A stretch of DNA of 64,000 nucleotides from Gammaproteobacteria bacterium (lineage in GTDB: Bacteria > Pseudomonadota > Gammaproteobacteria > Steroidobacterales > GCA-2729495): NCBI GenBank assembly GCA_020851975.1, contig JADZBS010000023.1:33294-97293 (forward strand), in the 5' to 3' direction. The notes under the pieces were generated by a model. It was not told the origin of the DNA, did not search any database, and was given only the letters and a program-made list of their open reading frames with translations. Positions 44,229 through 53,525 of this stretch are shown one piece after another. The translations under genes and the position numbers were made by a program. Position 1 is the first letter of the stretch. Every line of letters starts with the position of its first letter.

Positions 44229-44699
44229 GTGCATCTGATCGAGATCAGGCCGAACTGTTCGCTCACGCCACGCACCTTCACCTTATTTTATGTCTCCGTC
44301 CTGGCGGCCAGCCTGCCGGTCGCGCTCGCCTGTACCGTGGCGGGCTTCTGGCCGGTGCTGCCGTTCGCAGGAGCCGAGCTCGTCGGGCTCTGGCTGGCGC
44401 TGCGGGTCAGTACCCGGCGCGGCCTGGCGCGCGAGTACATCCGCATCGACGAGCGCGACGTCGTGGTCGGCCGCTCGGGATGCGGGCCTGAGGAACTGCA
44501 TCGCTTCGACCGGGCCTGGGCCCGGGTACGGCTGCAGCACCCAGGCGTGCGAAGCTGGCCGAGCCGCCTGATGCTCGGCGCCATGGGCCGCAGTGTCGAG
44601 GTGGGTTCATGCCTCACCGAGGCCGAGCGGGTGAGCCTGGGGACGCGCCTGACCGAACTGATCGGCGGTGAACCGTCCCGGCACCGGCTGGATTGTTAG
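44229..44699 (+). CDS. DUF2244 integral membrane protein
   Basis: 156 residues. It starts at GTG 44229 with AAGGGA in front. HLIEIRPNCSLTPRTFTLFY is the usual DUF2244 N-terminus. Two membrane helices follow (VSVLAASLPVALACTVAGFW and LPFAGAELVGLWLAL), then a cytoplasmic domain (REYIRIDERDVVVGR). The family is often found immediately before cytochrome c oxidase genes in Proteobacteria, as here (coxB 32 bases on), which suggests a part in oxidase biogenesis. No biochemical function is known to me. Confidence 0.88.
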   Translation: MHLIEIRPNCSLTPRTFTLFYVSVLAASLPVALACTVAGFWPVLPFAGAELVGLWLALRVSTRRGLAREYIRIDERDVVVGRSGCGPEELHRFDRAWARVRLQHPGVRSWPSRLMLGAMGRSVEVGSCLTEAERVSLGTRLTELIGGEPSRHRLDC

Positions 44700-44731
44700 T
44701 GTCGAGTCCGATTGCGACTAGGAAGAACACG

Positions 44732-45577
44732 ATGACCCTGATTCGCTCCCTGTCCTTGCGCCTCCTGGCCGCCACCGCGGGGCTGTTCGCACTGCCTGCG
44801 GCGCGCGCCGACTGGGCGGTCAACCTGCCGCCCGGCGTGACCGAGATCAGCCGCCAGATCTACGACCTGCACATGCTCGTCTTCTGGGTGTGCGTGGTCA
44901 TCGCCGTGCTGGTTTTCGGCGCCATCACCTATGCCCTGGTGGCCTTCCGTCGCAGGGAAGGCGTGAAACCGGCGACCTGGAACCACAGCACGGCGGCAGA
45001 GATCATCTGGACCGTGATCCCGGTGTTCATCCTGGTCGCCCTGGCGCTGCCGGCAGCCCGCACGCTGGTGTTCATCGAGGACACCCGCGGCTCCGAACTC
45101 ACCGTGAAGATCACCGGCTACCAGTGGAAGTGGAACTACGAGTACGTCGACCGGGACTACAGCTTCTACAGCAATCTGGCGCGCACCAGCAACGTCGCGC
45201 GGCAGATGGACTCCGGCGTCGATCCCTTCTCCGTGGAGAACTACCTGCTCGAGGTCGACCGGCCGCTCGTGATCCCGGCCGGCGTGAAGATCCGCTACCT
45301 GATCACGTCGAGCGACGTGAACCACTCCTGGTGGGTGCAGGCCTTCGGCGTGAAGCGCGATGCGATCCCCGGCTACATCAACGACGGCTGGTTCCAGGTC
45401 GACGAGCCGGGTACCTACCGGGGGCAGTGTGCCGAACTCTGCGGCAAGGACCATGGCTTCATGCCGATCGTCGTCGAGGTCCTGCCGAAGGACGAGTTCG
45501 AGGCCTGGCTCACGGCGCAGAAGGCGGGCACGCAGGCCGCCACGGCAGCGCCCGCCACCGGCACCACGGGCGGCTGA
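44732..45577 (+). CDS. coxB: Cytochrome c oxidase subunit II (aa3 type)
   Basis: 281 residues. A signal sequence (LLAATAGLFALPAARA) is followed by two membrane helices and a periplasmic cupredoxin domain with the binuclear CuA site: SDVNHSWWVQAFGVK (His ligand) and GQCAELCGKDHGFM (CxxxCxxxH, Met). WQWKW-like aromatic entry is GYQWKWNYEY. It accepts electrons from cytochrome c. There is no fused C-terminal cytochrome c domain; the tail is a short Ala/Thr linker. First structural gene of the operon. Confidence 0.97.
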   Translation: MTLIRSLSLRLLAATAGLFALPAARADWAVNLPPGVTEISRQIYDLHMLVFWVCVVIAVLVFGAITYALVAFRRREGVKPATWNHSTAAEIIWTVIPVFILVALALPAARTLVFIEDTRGSELTVKITGYQWKWNYEYVDRDYSFYSNLARTSNVARQMDSGVDPFSVENYLLEVDRPLVIPAGVKIRYLITSSDVNHSWWVQAFGVKRDAIPGYINDGWFQVDEPGTYRGQCAELCGKDHGFMPIVVEVLPKDEFEAWLTAQKAGTQAATAAPATGTTGG

Positions 45578-45653
45578 TACCCGCACGGGTCCGGATCTAC
45601 ATCGAGGACAGCAGCGGCGCCCGCATCCCGGGTTGCCCGAGGGAGCAGACAGC

Positions 45654-47240
45654 ATGAGCGCGACCACCCACGCCCACGATCACAGCCACGACCATGACCA
45701 CGGCCCGCCGAAGGGCCTCATGCGCTGGGTCACCACCACCAACCACAAGGACATCGGCACGCTCTACCTGCTGTTCGCGCTGGTGATGCTGTTCGTCGGC
45801 GGCGGGATGGCGCTGGTCATCCGTGCGGAGCTCTTCGAGCCCGGGATCCAGTTCGTGAACCCGGACTTCTTCAACCAGATGACCACGATCCACGCGCTGA
45901 TCATGGTGTTCGGCATGATCATGCCGGCTTTCGCGGGCTTCGCGAACTGGATGATCCCGATGATGATCGGCTCGCCGGACATGGCGCTGCCGCGGCTGAA
46001 CAACTGGTCGTTCTGGCTGTTGCCCTTCGCCGGCACGATGCTGCTCGCCACGATCTTCATGCCGGGTGGCGGCCCGGCCGCGGGCTGGACGCTGTACCCG
46101 CCGCTCTCGCTCCAGGGCGGCAACAGCTTCCCGTTCACCATCTTCTCGATCCACCTGCTCGGCGTGTCCTCGATCATGGCGTCGATCAACATCATCGTCA
46201 CCATCATGAACATGCGCGCGCCGGGCATGACGCTCATGAAGATGCCGCTGTTCGTGTGGACGTGGCTGATCACGGCCTACCTGCTGATCGGCGCGATGCC
46301 CGTGCTCGCCGGCGGCGTCACCATGCTCCTCACCGACCAGTTCTTCGGCACCAGCTTCTTCCTGGCGGCCGGCGGCGGCGATCCGGTGCTGTTCCAGCAC
46401 ATCTTCTGGTTCTTCGGCCACCCGGAGGTGTACATCATCATCCTGCCGGCATTCGGCATCATCTCGCAGATCATCCCGACGTTTTCCCGCAAGCCGCTGT
46501 TCGGCTACGACTCGATGGTGTACGCCACCGCCAGCATCGGTTTCCTGTCGTACATCGTCTGGGCGCACCACATGTTCACCGTCGGCATGCCGCTCGCCGG
46601 TGAGATGTTCTTCATGTTGTCGACCATGCTGATCGCCATACCGACCGGCGTGAAGATCTTCAACTGGCTGTCGACCATGTGGCAGGGCTCGCTCACCTTC
46701 GAGACCCCGATGCTCTTCGCCGTCGGGTTCCTGTTCATGTTCAGCATCGGCGGCTTCACCGGCCTGATGATGGCGGTCGCCCCGGTGGACTTCCAGTACC
46801 ACGACACCTACTTCATCGTCGCCCACTTCCACTACGTGCTCGTGCCGGGTGCTCTCTTCGCCGCGCTCGGCGGCGCCTACTACTGGCTGCCGAAGTGGAC
46901 GGGCCACATGTACGACGAGACGCTCGGCAAGTGGCACTTCTGGCTGTCGACGATCTTCGTCAACCTGCTGTTCTTTCCGCAGCACTTCCTCGGGCTTGCC
47001 GGCATGCCGCGGCGCATCCCCGACTACGCCACGCAGTTCGCCGACTGGAACATGTGGTCCTCGATCGGCGGCTTCGGCTTCGGGCTCTCGCAGCTGCTGT
47101 TCGTCTGGGTGGTGATCAAGTGCGCCCGCGGCGGTGCCAGGGCCACCGACAAGGTCTGGGACCAGCCGAACGGGCTGGAGTGGACCGTGCCCTCGCCGGC
47201 GCCCTACCACACCTTCGAGCGGGCGCCGGAGGTCAGGTGA
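45654..47240 (+). CDS. coxA: Cytochrome c oxidase subunit I
   Basis: 528 residues with 12 helices. Ligands are visible: TTIHALIMVFGM (heme a His), WFFGHPEVYIIILP (CuB His with cross-linked Tyr), WAHHMFTVGMP (CuB His pair), and HDTYFIVAHFHYVL (heme a3 and heme a His). The His/Asp-rich N-terminus (HAHDHSHDHDHG) may bind metal. It reduces O2 and pumps protons. ATG 45654 begins MSATTHAHDH; the frame upstream is a shadow of coxB. It overlaps the next small gene by four bases (GTGA). Confidence 0.97.
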   Translation: MSATTHAHDHSHDHDHGPPKGLMRWVTTTNHKDIGTLYLLFALVMLFVGGGMALVIRAELFEPGIQFVNPDFFNQMTTIHALIMVFGMIMPAFAGFANWMIPMMIGSPDMALPRLNNWSFWLLPFAGTMLLATIFMPGGGPAAGWTLYPPLSLQGGNSFPFTIFSIHLLGVSSIMASINIIVTIMNMRAPGMTLMKMPLFVWTWLITAYLLIGAMPVLAGGVTMLLTDQFFGTSFFLAAGGGDPVLFQHIFWFFGHPEVYIIILPAFGIISQIIPTFSRKPLFGYDSMVYATASIGFLSYIVWAHHMFTVGMPLAGEMFFMLSTMLIAIPTGVKIFNWLSTMWQGSLTFETPMLFAVGFLFMFSIGGFTGLMMAVAPVDFQYHDTYFIVAHFHYVLVPGALFAALGGAYYWLPKWTGHMYDETLGKWHFWLSTIFVNLLFFPQHFLGLAGMPRRIPDYATQFADWNMWSSIGGFGFGLSQLLFVWVVIKCARGGARATDKVWDQPNGLEWTVPSPAPYHTFERAPEVR

Positions 47241-47356
47241 CCGGACAGCCGGAACTGCAGCGTCGCATCCGGCGCAACGCGCTGGCGCTCGGGCTGCTGG
47301 CGCTGGCGTTCTACGCGGGCTATTTCCTGCTGCAGGCATCCGGAGCGATGCGCTGA
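47237..47356 (+). CDS. Small membrane protein of the cox operon (39 aa; oxidase small assembly protein type)
   Basis: A GTG at 47237 overlaps the coxA stop (GTGA) and the stop lies one base before the ctaG ATG, so it is tightly coupled on both sides. The product has a basic N-terminus (PELQRRIRRNALALG) and one membrane helix (LGLLALAFYAGYFLLQAS). Short proteins of this shape between ctaD/coxA and ctaG occur in many Beta- and Gammaproteobacteria and are named cytochrome oxidase small assembly proteins. Position and coupling make it credible despite the size. Confidence 0.75.
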   Translation: MTGQPELQRRIRRNALALGLLALAFYAGYFLLQASGAMR

Positions 47357-47357
47357 C

Positions 47358-47900
47358 ATGGCCGGTGGGGACGACATCCGCCGCAGCAATCGCCGCCTGA
47401 CGCTGCGACTCGCGGCGGCCGCCGTGGCCATGTTCGGCTTCGGTTACCTGCTGGTGCCCTTCTACTACCTGATGTGCGAGGTCATCGGCATCGGTGGGCG
47501 CACCGCGGATGCCGTGGCGGCGGCACCGCTCCGCGTGGATGCCGGGCGCACGGTGACGGTGGAACTCACCGGCAGCGTGAACCAGGACGCGCCCTGGGAG
47601 TTCCACCCGAAGGACGTCAAGCTGCAGGTGCAGCCCGGCCGGCTCTACACGGCGACCTTCGTCGCCCGCAACCTGTCCGACCAGCCGCTGACCGGCCAGG
47701 CGATCCCCAGCGTCGCGCCCGGCACCAGCGCGCGCTACCTCAAGAAGACCGACTGCTTCTGCTTCCGGTCGCAGGCGTTCGCGCCCGCCGAGACGCGCGA
47801 ACTCACCGTCCAGTTCTACCTCGACCCGGCCCTGCCCCGGCACGTGGACCGGCTGACACTCTCGTACACGTTGTTCTTGCAACCCGCAGTCCAAGGATAG
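47358..47900 (+). CDS. ctaG: Cytochrome c oxidase assembly protein CtaG/Cox11
   Basis: 180 residues. One N-terminal membrane helix (LRLAAAAVAMFGFGYLLVPF) and a periplasmic Ig-like domain with the Cu(I)-binding CFCF motif in KKTDCFCFRSQAF. YYLMCEVIGIGG carries the additional conserved Cys. It delivers copper to CuB of subunit I. It is encoded between the small assembly protein and coxC, as in Pseudomonas. Confidence 0.96.
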   Translation: MAGGDDIRRSNRRLTLRLAAAAVAMFGFGYLLVPFYYLMCEVIGIGGRTADAVAAAPLRVDAGRTVTVELTGSVNQDAPWEFHPKDVKLQVQPGRLYTATFVARNLSDQPLTGQAIPSVAPGTSARYLKKTDCFCFRSQAFAPAETRELTVQFYLDPALPRHVDRLTLSYTLFLQPAVQG

Positions 47901-47907
47901 ACCGACC

Positions 47908-48777
47908 ATGGCCGCTCACGCTCAGGACAAGTACTACCTGCCCCACGGCACCAACTGGCCCATCCTGGGCTCGATCGCGCTGTTCACGCTGTTCATCGGC
48001 GTGTCGGTCCTGCTCAATGGCAGCAGCACCGGGCAATGGCCGCTGTTGGCCGGCCTGCTGCTCCTCGTCTACATGATGTTCCGCTGGTTCGGGCAGGTGA
48101 TCGGCGAAAGCGAGGGCGGGCAGTACAACCTGCAGGTTGACCGCTCCTTCCGCATGGGCATGGGCTGGTTCATCTTCTCCGAGGTGATGTTCTTCGCGGT
48201 GTTCTTCAGCGCGCTGTTCTACGCGCGCCAACTGTCGCTGCCGTGGCTCGGCGGACAGGGGGCCGACGTCTGGACGAACCTGCTCATCTGGCCCGGCTTC
48301 GAGAATGAATGGCCGTCGAACGGCCCGGCCAACGTGGGCGGGGACTTCGAGTCCATGCCGGCCTGGGGCATCCCGGCGCTGAACACCGCGATCCTGCTCT
48401 CGAGCGGCGTCACATTGACGATCGCCCACCACGCCCTGAAGGCGAACCGCCGCGGCCAGGTGGCGCTGTGGCTGGCGGCGACCTTCCTGCTAGGCTTCCT
48501 CTTCATCGGGCTGCAGGCGTACGAGTACGCCCACGCGTTCACCGAACTGAACCTGACCCTGCGCAGCGGGATCTACGGCACCACGTTCTTCATGCTGACC
48601 GGCTTCCACGGCCTGCACGTGACCATCGGTGCCATCATGCTGACGGTGATCTGGCTGCGCGTGCTGCGCGGCCACTTCACGCCCGACCGCCACTTCGCCT
48701 TCGAGGGAGTGGCCTGGTACTGGCACTTCGTCGACGTGGTCTGGCTGGGCCTCTTCATCTTCGTCTACTGGCTGTAG
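47908..48777 (+). CDS. coxC: Cytochrome c oxidase subunit III
   Basis: 289 residues with about seven helices. Conserved: YYLPHGTNWPILGSIAL, GMGWFIFSEVMFFAVFFSAL (with the Glu), LNTAILLSSGVTLTIAHHAL, and FHGLHVTIGAIMLTVIWLRV ending WHFVDVVWLGLFIFVYW. It stabilises proton entry in aa3 oxidases. It converges with the short DUF2909 gene, 14 bases away. Confidence 0.97.
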   Translation: MAAHAQDKYYLPHGTNWPILGSIALFTLFIGVSVLLNGSSTGQWPLLAGLLLLVYMMFRWFGQVIGESEGGQYNLQVDRSFRMGMGWFIFSEVMFFAVFFSALFYARQLSLPWLGGQGADVWTNLLIWPGFENEWPSNGPANVGGDFESMPAWGIPALNTAILLSSGVTLTIAHHALKANRRGQVALWLAATFLLGFLFIGLQAYEYAHAFTELNLTLRSGIYGTTFFMLTGFHGLHVTIGAIMLTVIWLRVLRGHFTPDRHFAFEGVAWYWHFVDVVWLGLFIFVYWL

Positions 48778-48791
48778 ACGTCGCCCGCCTT

Positions 48792-48992
48792 TCAGGGCGT
48801 CGCGTTCGGCTCGATCAGGCCGGCGTACCAGGCGGCCATCAGCACCAGGAAGAGCGCCACCGACAGCGCCACCCGGATCGTGAGGGCGCGCAACACGCGG
48901 CGCTGGTTGCCGGAGTCCTTCATGAGGAAGAACAGGCCGGAGCCGAGGCTCGCCAGGATCCCGAGCAGCACTGCGATCACGAACAGCTTCAC
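48792..48992 (-). CDS. DUF2909 twin-transmembrane protein
   Basis: 66 residues starting at GTG 48992 (MKLFVIAVLLGILASLGSGL). Two helices flank the loop MKDSGNQRRVLRALTIRVAL, the DUF2909 pattern. The gene occurs in the oxidase cluster of pseudomonads, also on the opposite strand between coxC and SURF1. Its role is unknown; a part in oxidase assembly is suggested by conserved position. Its 5' end is 77 bases from the SURF1 start, divergent. Confidence 0.85.
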   Translation of the reverse strand: MKLFVIAVLLGILASLGSGLFFLMKDSGNQRRVLRALTIRVALSVALFLVLMAAWYAGLIEPNATP

Positions 48993-49069
48993 GCGGTGAT
49001 TGTGCCTCAAGCGGGCAGGGCTGCGGCACAATGCGAGGTGCTCCGCCAGCCACGAAGGAAACCCGTCCC

Positions 49070-49792
49070 GTGCCGAGCCGCCGCTTCCACCCGCCCTGGT
49101 GGGCCACGCTCGGCACCCTCGTCCTCGGCGGGGTATTCACGGGGGCAGGATTCTGGCAGCTCGAACGGGCCGGGGAACGCCAGGCGCTGCTCGACACCTT
49201 CGACAGCGGTGCGCGCGCGGCAGCGCTCCCGGCACCCCTGGCCGGCACCGACACCGGCCGGCTGCGCTATCACGCCATCGTCGCCCGCGGCCGTTACGAC
49301 GCCGCCCACCAGGTGCTGCTCGATGCCCGTACCCGTGACGGCCGCGCCGGCTACGAGGTGCTGACGCCGCTCCTGACCGATGCGGGCGCGATCCTCGTCA
49401 ATCGTGGCTGGGTGCGTGCAGACCCGGACCGCAACCGCCTTCCGGACATCACGGTCGGCGACGGGGAACGGACCGTCCGGGGCCTGCTCGACCAGCTGCC
49501 GCGGACCGCTCTCGGCAGCGACAACGGGCCCGGTTCGGGCTGGCCACGGCGCCTGCTGTACCCGCGTGCGGCCGACATCGGCGCGGCACTCGGCTACCCG
49601 GTCGCGGACTACCAGTTGCTGCTCGGACCCGGGGAGCCCGACGGCCTGCGGCGCGACTGGCGCCCGGCGCAGATGACTCCGCAGCAGAATCTGGGCTACG
49701 CCGTGCAGTGGTTCGCGCTGGCCGTCGCGCTTGTCGTAATCTATGCCGTCCTGAACTGGCGGAAGCCGGCTGCTGGGCCGGGCGACTCATGA
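49070..49792 (+). CDS. SURF1 family oxidase assembly protein
   Basis: 240 residues. Two terminal membrane helices bracket a periplasmic domain, the SURF1 layout. GFWQLERAGERQALLDTF at the N-terminus and QNLGYAVQWFALAVALVVIY at the C-terminus are the family's most conserved parts; VNRGWVRADPDRN lies between. SURF1 helps insert heme a into subunit I. GTG at 49070 is the probable start. It overlaps the next gene by four bases. Confidence 0.94.
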   Translation: MPSRRFHPPWWATLGTLVLGGVFTGAGFWQLERAGERQALLDTFDSGARAAALPAPLAGTDTGRLRYHAIVARGRYDAAHQVLLDARTRDGRAGYEVLTPLLTDAGAILVNRGWVRADPDRNRLPDITVGDGERTVRGLLDQLPRTALGSDNGPGSGWPRRLLYPRAADIGAALGYPVADYQLLLGPGEPDGLRRDWRPAQMTPQQNLGYAVQWFALAVALVVIYAVLNWRKPAAGPGDS

Positions 49793-50370
49793 CGGATGCC
49801 ACCAACCGCGGCCGGCGCACGCTGCTGCTGCTGGCGCTGGTCTTTCTCGGCCCGATGGCGCTCGCCGTCGGCCTGTATGTCACGGACTTCCAGTGGCGGC
49901 CCGAAGCCACCACCGAGCATGGCGACCTGTACCGGCCTGCGCGCCCACTGCCGGATCTCGTCGCCACGCAGCCGGGCCGGCTCGGCGAAACCTTCACCCT
50001 GCACGGCAGGTGGACGCTGCTCCACATCGGCCCGGGAGCCTGCGCCGCCGAGTGCCGCCAGGCGCTGGTGGCCAGCCGGCAGGTGCGCCGCGCACTGGGC
50101 CGCGACATGGACCGGGTGCAGCGGCTGTTTCTCGTGACCGATGGCCATGCCGACCAGGGCATGCTCGCCGCCGAGCACCCCGGCATCGGCCTCGTCGAGC
50201 ATCCGGCTGCCGCCGCGGGCCTCCTGCAGCTCGTCGGGCCGGCCACACCCGGAGACGTCTTCCTCACCGATCCCCTCGGCAACCTCGTGATGCGCTATGC
50301 CACTGGCACGCCGATGAAGGGGATGCATGCCGACCTGCAGCGCCTGCTGAAGGTCTCCACCATTGGCTGA
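49789..50370 (+). CDS. Oxidase-cluster membrane-anchored thioredoxin-like protein (PA0111-like)
   Basis: 193 residues. One N-terminal helix (LLLLALVFLGPMALAVGLYV) and a periplasmic domain reminiscent of the SCO/thioredoxin fold: FTLHGRWTLLHIGPGACAAEC, then DPLGNLVMRYATGTPMKGMH. Two Cys are spaced CAAEC, which could bind copper or form a disulfide. The start overlaps SURF1 (ATGA), so it is co-translated and belongs to oxidase maturation. I infer the role from context and from the position of PA0111 in Pseudomonas. Confidence 0.82.
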   Translation: MTDATNRGRRTLLLLALVFLGPMALAVGLYVTDFQWRPEATTEHGDLYRPARPLPDLVATQPGRLGETFTLHGRWTLLHIGPGACAAECRQALVASRQVRRALGRDMDRVQRLFLVTDGHADQGMLAAEHPGIGLVEHPAAAAGLLQLVGPATPGDVFLTDPLGNLVMRYATGTPMKGMHADLQRLLKVSTIG

Positions 50371-50382
50371 CGGAGCCTGCCG

Positions 50383-51408
50383 ATGTACACCTGGTATCAA
50401 CGTTTTCTCAATCTTGCCGCCGCGCTCGCCCTGACCGTGGTCGTGCTCGGCGCCTGGGTGCGCCTCACCGATGCCGGCCTCGGCTGCCCGGACTGGCCCG
50501 GCTGCTACGGCCACCTCACCGTACCCGACGAAGCCCATGAGCACGAAGCGGCTCGCGAAGCCTTCCCGGACAAGCCGCTCGACGCGCAGAAGGCCTGGCA
50601 CGAGATGATCCACCGCTACGTGGCGACCACGCTCGGCCTGAGCATCTGCGCAATCGCCGGCCTCGCTTTCGCCGACCGCCGTGATCCGAAGCAGCCGGTC
50701 GGCCTGCCGCTGCTGCTGCTGGCCACCGTCATCTTCCAGGGCCTCCTCGGCATGTGGACCGTGACGCTGCTGGTCAAGCCGCTGATCGTGGTGGCCCACC
50801 TGCTCGGCGGCCTGACCACGCTCGGGCTCACGTTCTGGCTGATCCTCGAGGCGCGCCGCCAGCGCGCCTTCTCTGCGCCGCGCGTGCAACGACAGGGGTA
50901 CGCACCCGCCCTCCTGGCGCTCGCCGTCCTGGTCGTGCAGATCTCGCTCGGCGGCTGGACGAGTTCCAACTACGCCGCGCTCGCCTGTCCCGACCTGCCG
51001 GGCTGCCTCGGGCAGCTCTGGCCGCAGGAAGCCGAGTTCGGCGAGGCCTTCGTGCTCTGGCGCGGGCTCGGCATCAACTACGAGGGCGGCGTCCTCGATG
51101 CGGCAGCCCGGGTCGCGATCCACCTCACGCACCGGCTCGGTGCGCTGATCACGCTGGTGGTGATGATCGGGGTCGCCGGCCGGGTCATCCGCCGGGGGAG
51201 CCAGCCGGCGGCGGTCGTGACGGCCGGATGGCTCGTGATCGCGGCCGTGAGCCTGCAGATGATCCTCGGCCTCAGCACCGTGTGGTTCGGCCTGCCGCTC
51301 TGGGTCGCCACGGCGCACAACGGCGGCGCCGCCCTGCTGCTGCTGTCGGTCATCAACCTCAACCACGCCGCATCGTTTCGCGACTTCCGGACGATCGGCA
51401 GGCGTTGA
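50383..51408 (+). CDS. ctaA: Heme A synthase (CtaA/Cox15)
   Basis: 341 residues with eight helices. GAWVRLTDAGLGCPDWPGCY with its Cys pair, EMIHRYVATTLG, VVAHLLGGLTTLG, ALACPDLPGCLGQLW, HLTHRLGALITL and WVATAHNGGAALL provide the conserved His and Cys residues of type 2 heme A synthases. It oxidises heme O to heme A. The usual next genes, cyoE/ctaB (heme O synthase) and sco, do not follow; recQ begins 50 bases later. Confidence 0.96.
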   Translation: MYTWYQRFLNLAAALALTVVVLGAWVRLTDAGLGCPDWPGCYGHLTVPDEAHEHEAAREAFPDKPLDAQKAWHEMIHRYVATTLGLSICAIAGLAFADRRDPKQPVGLPLLLLATVIFQGLLGMWTVTLLVKPLIVVAHLLGGLTTLGLTFWLILEARRQRAFSAPRVQRQGYAPALLALAVLVVQISLGGWTSSNYAALACPDLPGCLGQLWPQEAEFGEAFVLWRGLGINYEGGVLDAAARVAIHLTHRLGALITLVVMIGVAGRVIRRGSQPAAVVTAGWLVIAAVSLQMILGLSTVWFGLPLWVATAHNGGAALLLLSVINLNHAASFRDFRTIGRR

Positions 51409-51458
51409 ACGCACGCCAGGGGCTGTCGGCGTCGCGGCCCTGACGACCCAGGCCGCCG

Positions 51459-53303
51459 ATGTCTGCCATCCCACAGCCCACCGATCCGCTCGACGACACG
51501 CTCCGGCGCGTCTTCGGGCTGCACGAGTTCCGGCCGCACCAGCGCGAGATCATCGCCGACCTCGTCGCCGGGCGCGACGTGTTCGTGCTCATGCCGACCG
51601 GCGGCGGCAAGTCCCTCTGCTACCAGATGGCGGCGCTGCACCGGCCGGGCGTGGCCATCGTCGTCTCCCCGCTCATCGCCCTCATGAAGGACCAGGTGGA
51701 TGGCCTGGCGGCCACGGGCGTGCGCGCCGGGTTCTACAACTCCTCCCTCGAGGCCGGCGCCGCACGGCGGGTGCTCGCGCGGCTGCACGCCGGCGAGCTC
51801 GATCTGCTCTACGTCGCGCCCGAGCGGCTCATGAACCCGGAGTTCCTGGCGCGGCTTGCCGGCATCCCGATCGCGCTCTTCGCGGTCGACGAAGCGCACT
51901 GCGTGTCGCAGTGGGGTCACGACTTCCGTCCCGAGTACGCCGCGCTCGGCGCGCTGCGCGACCATTTTCCGGGCGTGCCGCTGATCGCGCTCACCGCCAC
52001 CGCCGACCCGCAGACGCGCCAGGACATCGTGCGCGTGCTCCGCCTCGGGAAGGCCGTCCAGCACGTCACCAGCTTCGACCGTCCCAACATCCGTTACACC
52101 GTGCTCGAGAAGCACCGCCCCGCCGAGCAGCTCCAGCACTTCCTCGCCCGGCAGGGCGGGGAGTCGGGGATCGTCTACGCGCTGTCGCGGCGGCGGGTCG
52201 AGGAGATTGCCGCCGCCCTCGTCGCCCGCGGCCAGCGCGCAGCCGCCTATCACGCCGGACTGGCCGCTGGCGTCCGTGACGACGTGCAGGAGCGCTTCCT
52301 GCGCGACGAGGTGCAGGTCATCGTCGCCACCGTCGCCTTCGGCATGGGCATCGACAAGCCGAACGTGCGCTTCGTGGTCCACCACGACGTGCCGCGCAAC
52401 ATCGAGGGCTACTACCAGGAAACCGGCCGCGCCGGCCGCGATGGCCTGCCGGCGGAGGCGCTGCTCCTCTACGGCGCCCAGGACGTGGTGCTGGCGCGCC
52501 AGCTGGTCGAGCAGACCACCAACCCCGACCAGCGGCGCATCGAGGCCCACAAGCTCGCTGCCATGGTGGCATTCGCGGAGAGCCTCACCTGCCGCCGCCA
52601 GGTCCTGCTCGGCTACTTCGGCGAGATGCTCGCCGAGCCCTGCGGCAACTGCGATCTCTGCCTCGACCCGCCGGAGCGCATGGACGCCACGGAGGCCGCC
52701 CGCAAGGCCCTGTCCTGCGTCTACCGCGTCGGTTCGCGCTTCGGCATCCGGCACGTGGTCGAGGTGCTGCGCGGCGCCGACACCGAGCGCATCCGCCAGC
52801 TCGGCCACGACCGGCTGTCCACCTACGGCATCGGCCAGGAGTTCAGCGATGCGGAGTGGATGTCCATCGTGCGCCAGCTCATTCATCGCGGTTTCCTGGT
52901 GCAGGACATCGCCAACTACTCCGTCCTGAAGCTCACGGAGGCCGCACGCCCGCTGCTGCGGGGCGAGACGACGCTCGACCTCGCCCGCCCCCGCCTGCGC
53001 GAAAAGCCCGCGAAGGCGGCCTCGCGACCGGCGCGTGCGGCATCGGCACCGATCGAGCTGCAAGCGGTGGACCGCCCGCTGTTCGAGGTATTGCGCACGC
53101 TGCGCCGTCGGCTGGCCGAGGCGCAGGGCGTGCCGCCCTACGTGGTGTTCGGCGACGTGACCCTGATCGAGATGAGCCACCGGCGTCCGGCCAACGAGGC
53201 CGAGTTGCTCGACATCACGGGTGTCGGCCAGGTCAAGCTCGACCGCTACGGCGCCGCCTTCCTCGCCGCCATCCGCGACCACGCCAGCGCTCCCCCCGCC
53301 TGA
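51459..53303 (+). CDS. recQ: ATP-dependent DNA helicase RecQ
   Basis: 614 residues. Aromatic-rich start [14 protein letters not shown], Walker [30 protein letters not shown], and helicase C with [13 protein letters not shown] and [12 protein letters not shown]. Zinc-binding Cys follow in [13 protein letters not shown] and PCGNCDLC, then the winged-helix RQC and an HRDC domain (residues about 540-610). It unwinds recombination intermediates in the RecF pathway. ATG 51459 begins [20 protein letters not shown]. Confidence 0.97.
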   Translation: MSAIPQPTDPLDDTLRRVFGLHEFRPHQREIIADLVAGRDVFVLMPTGGGKSLCYQMAALHRPGVAIVVSPLIALMKDQVDGLAATGVRAGFYNSSLEAGAARRVLARLHAGELDLLYVAPERLMNPEFLARLAGIPIALFAVDEAHCVSQWGHDFRPEYAALGALRDHFPGVPLIALTATADPQTRQDIVRVLRLGKAVQHVTSFDRPNIRYTVLEKHRPAEQLQHFLARQGGESGIVYALSRRRVEEIAAALVARGQRAAAYHAGLAAGVRDDVQERFLRDEVQVIVATVAFGMGIDKPNVRFVVHHDVPRNIEGYYQETGRAGRDGLPAEALLLYGAQDVVLARQLVEQTTNPDQRRIEAHKLAAMVAFAESLTCRRQVLLGYFGEMLAEPCGNCDLCLDPPERMDATEAARKALSCVYRVGSRFGIRHVVEVLRGADTERIRQLGHDRLSTYGIGQEFSDAEWMSIVRQLIHRGFLVQDIANYSVLKLTEAARPLLRGETTLDLARPRLREKPAKAASRPARAASAPIELQAVDRPLFEVLRTLRRRLAEAQGVPPYVVFGDVTLIEMSHRRPANEAELLDITGVGQVKLDRYGAAFLAAIRDHASAPPA

Positions 53304-53316
53304 TTCCATTCATTTG

Positions 53317-53405
53317 TAGGAGCGACGCCAGTCGCGACCTCTTCGTCGAGCGACCCTCGACGAAGAGGTCGCTCGACGAAGAGGTCGCGACTGGCGTCGC
53401 TCCTA
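53317..53405. repeat. Long inverted repeat, family C (TAGGAGCGACGCCAGTCGCG type)
   Basis: Two perfectly complementary 38-base arms (53317-53354 and 53368-53405) flank a 13-base loop, 14 bases after the recQ stop. The ends TAGGAGCGACGCCAGTCGCG are a motif widely repeated in gammaproteobacterial genomes, to my knowledge as REP-type elements. A partial copy of the right arm, 21 bases, lies at 53701-53721. As RNA it would make an exceptionally stable hairpin and may terminate recQ. Confidence 0.85.
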
Positions 53406-53525
53406 CCAGGTGCTCCCAACCGTTGCAGTGCACGGCCGACGACCGGGTGCAGGCGGTAGACCTTCCGGACGATGTCGCACGCGGCAACAGTCACGCCTCG
53501 CCCTCGCGGTCCCCGATCAGGCTGT

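Noticed and set aside
48777..48805. CGCCC/GGGCG hairpin between coxC and the DUF2909 gene as a bidirectional terminator
   Set aside because: Only a 5-bp core stem, no T-tract and overlap with the DUF2909 stop; too weak to call.
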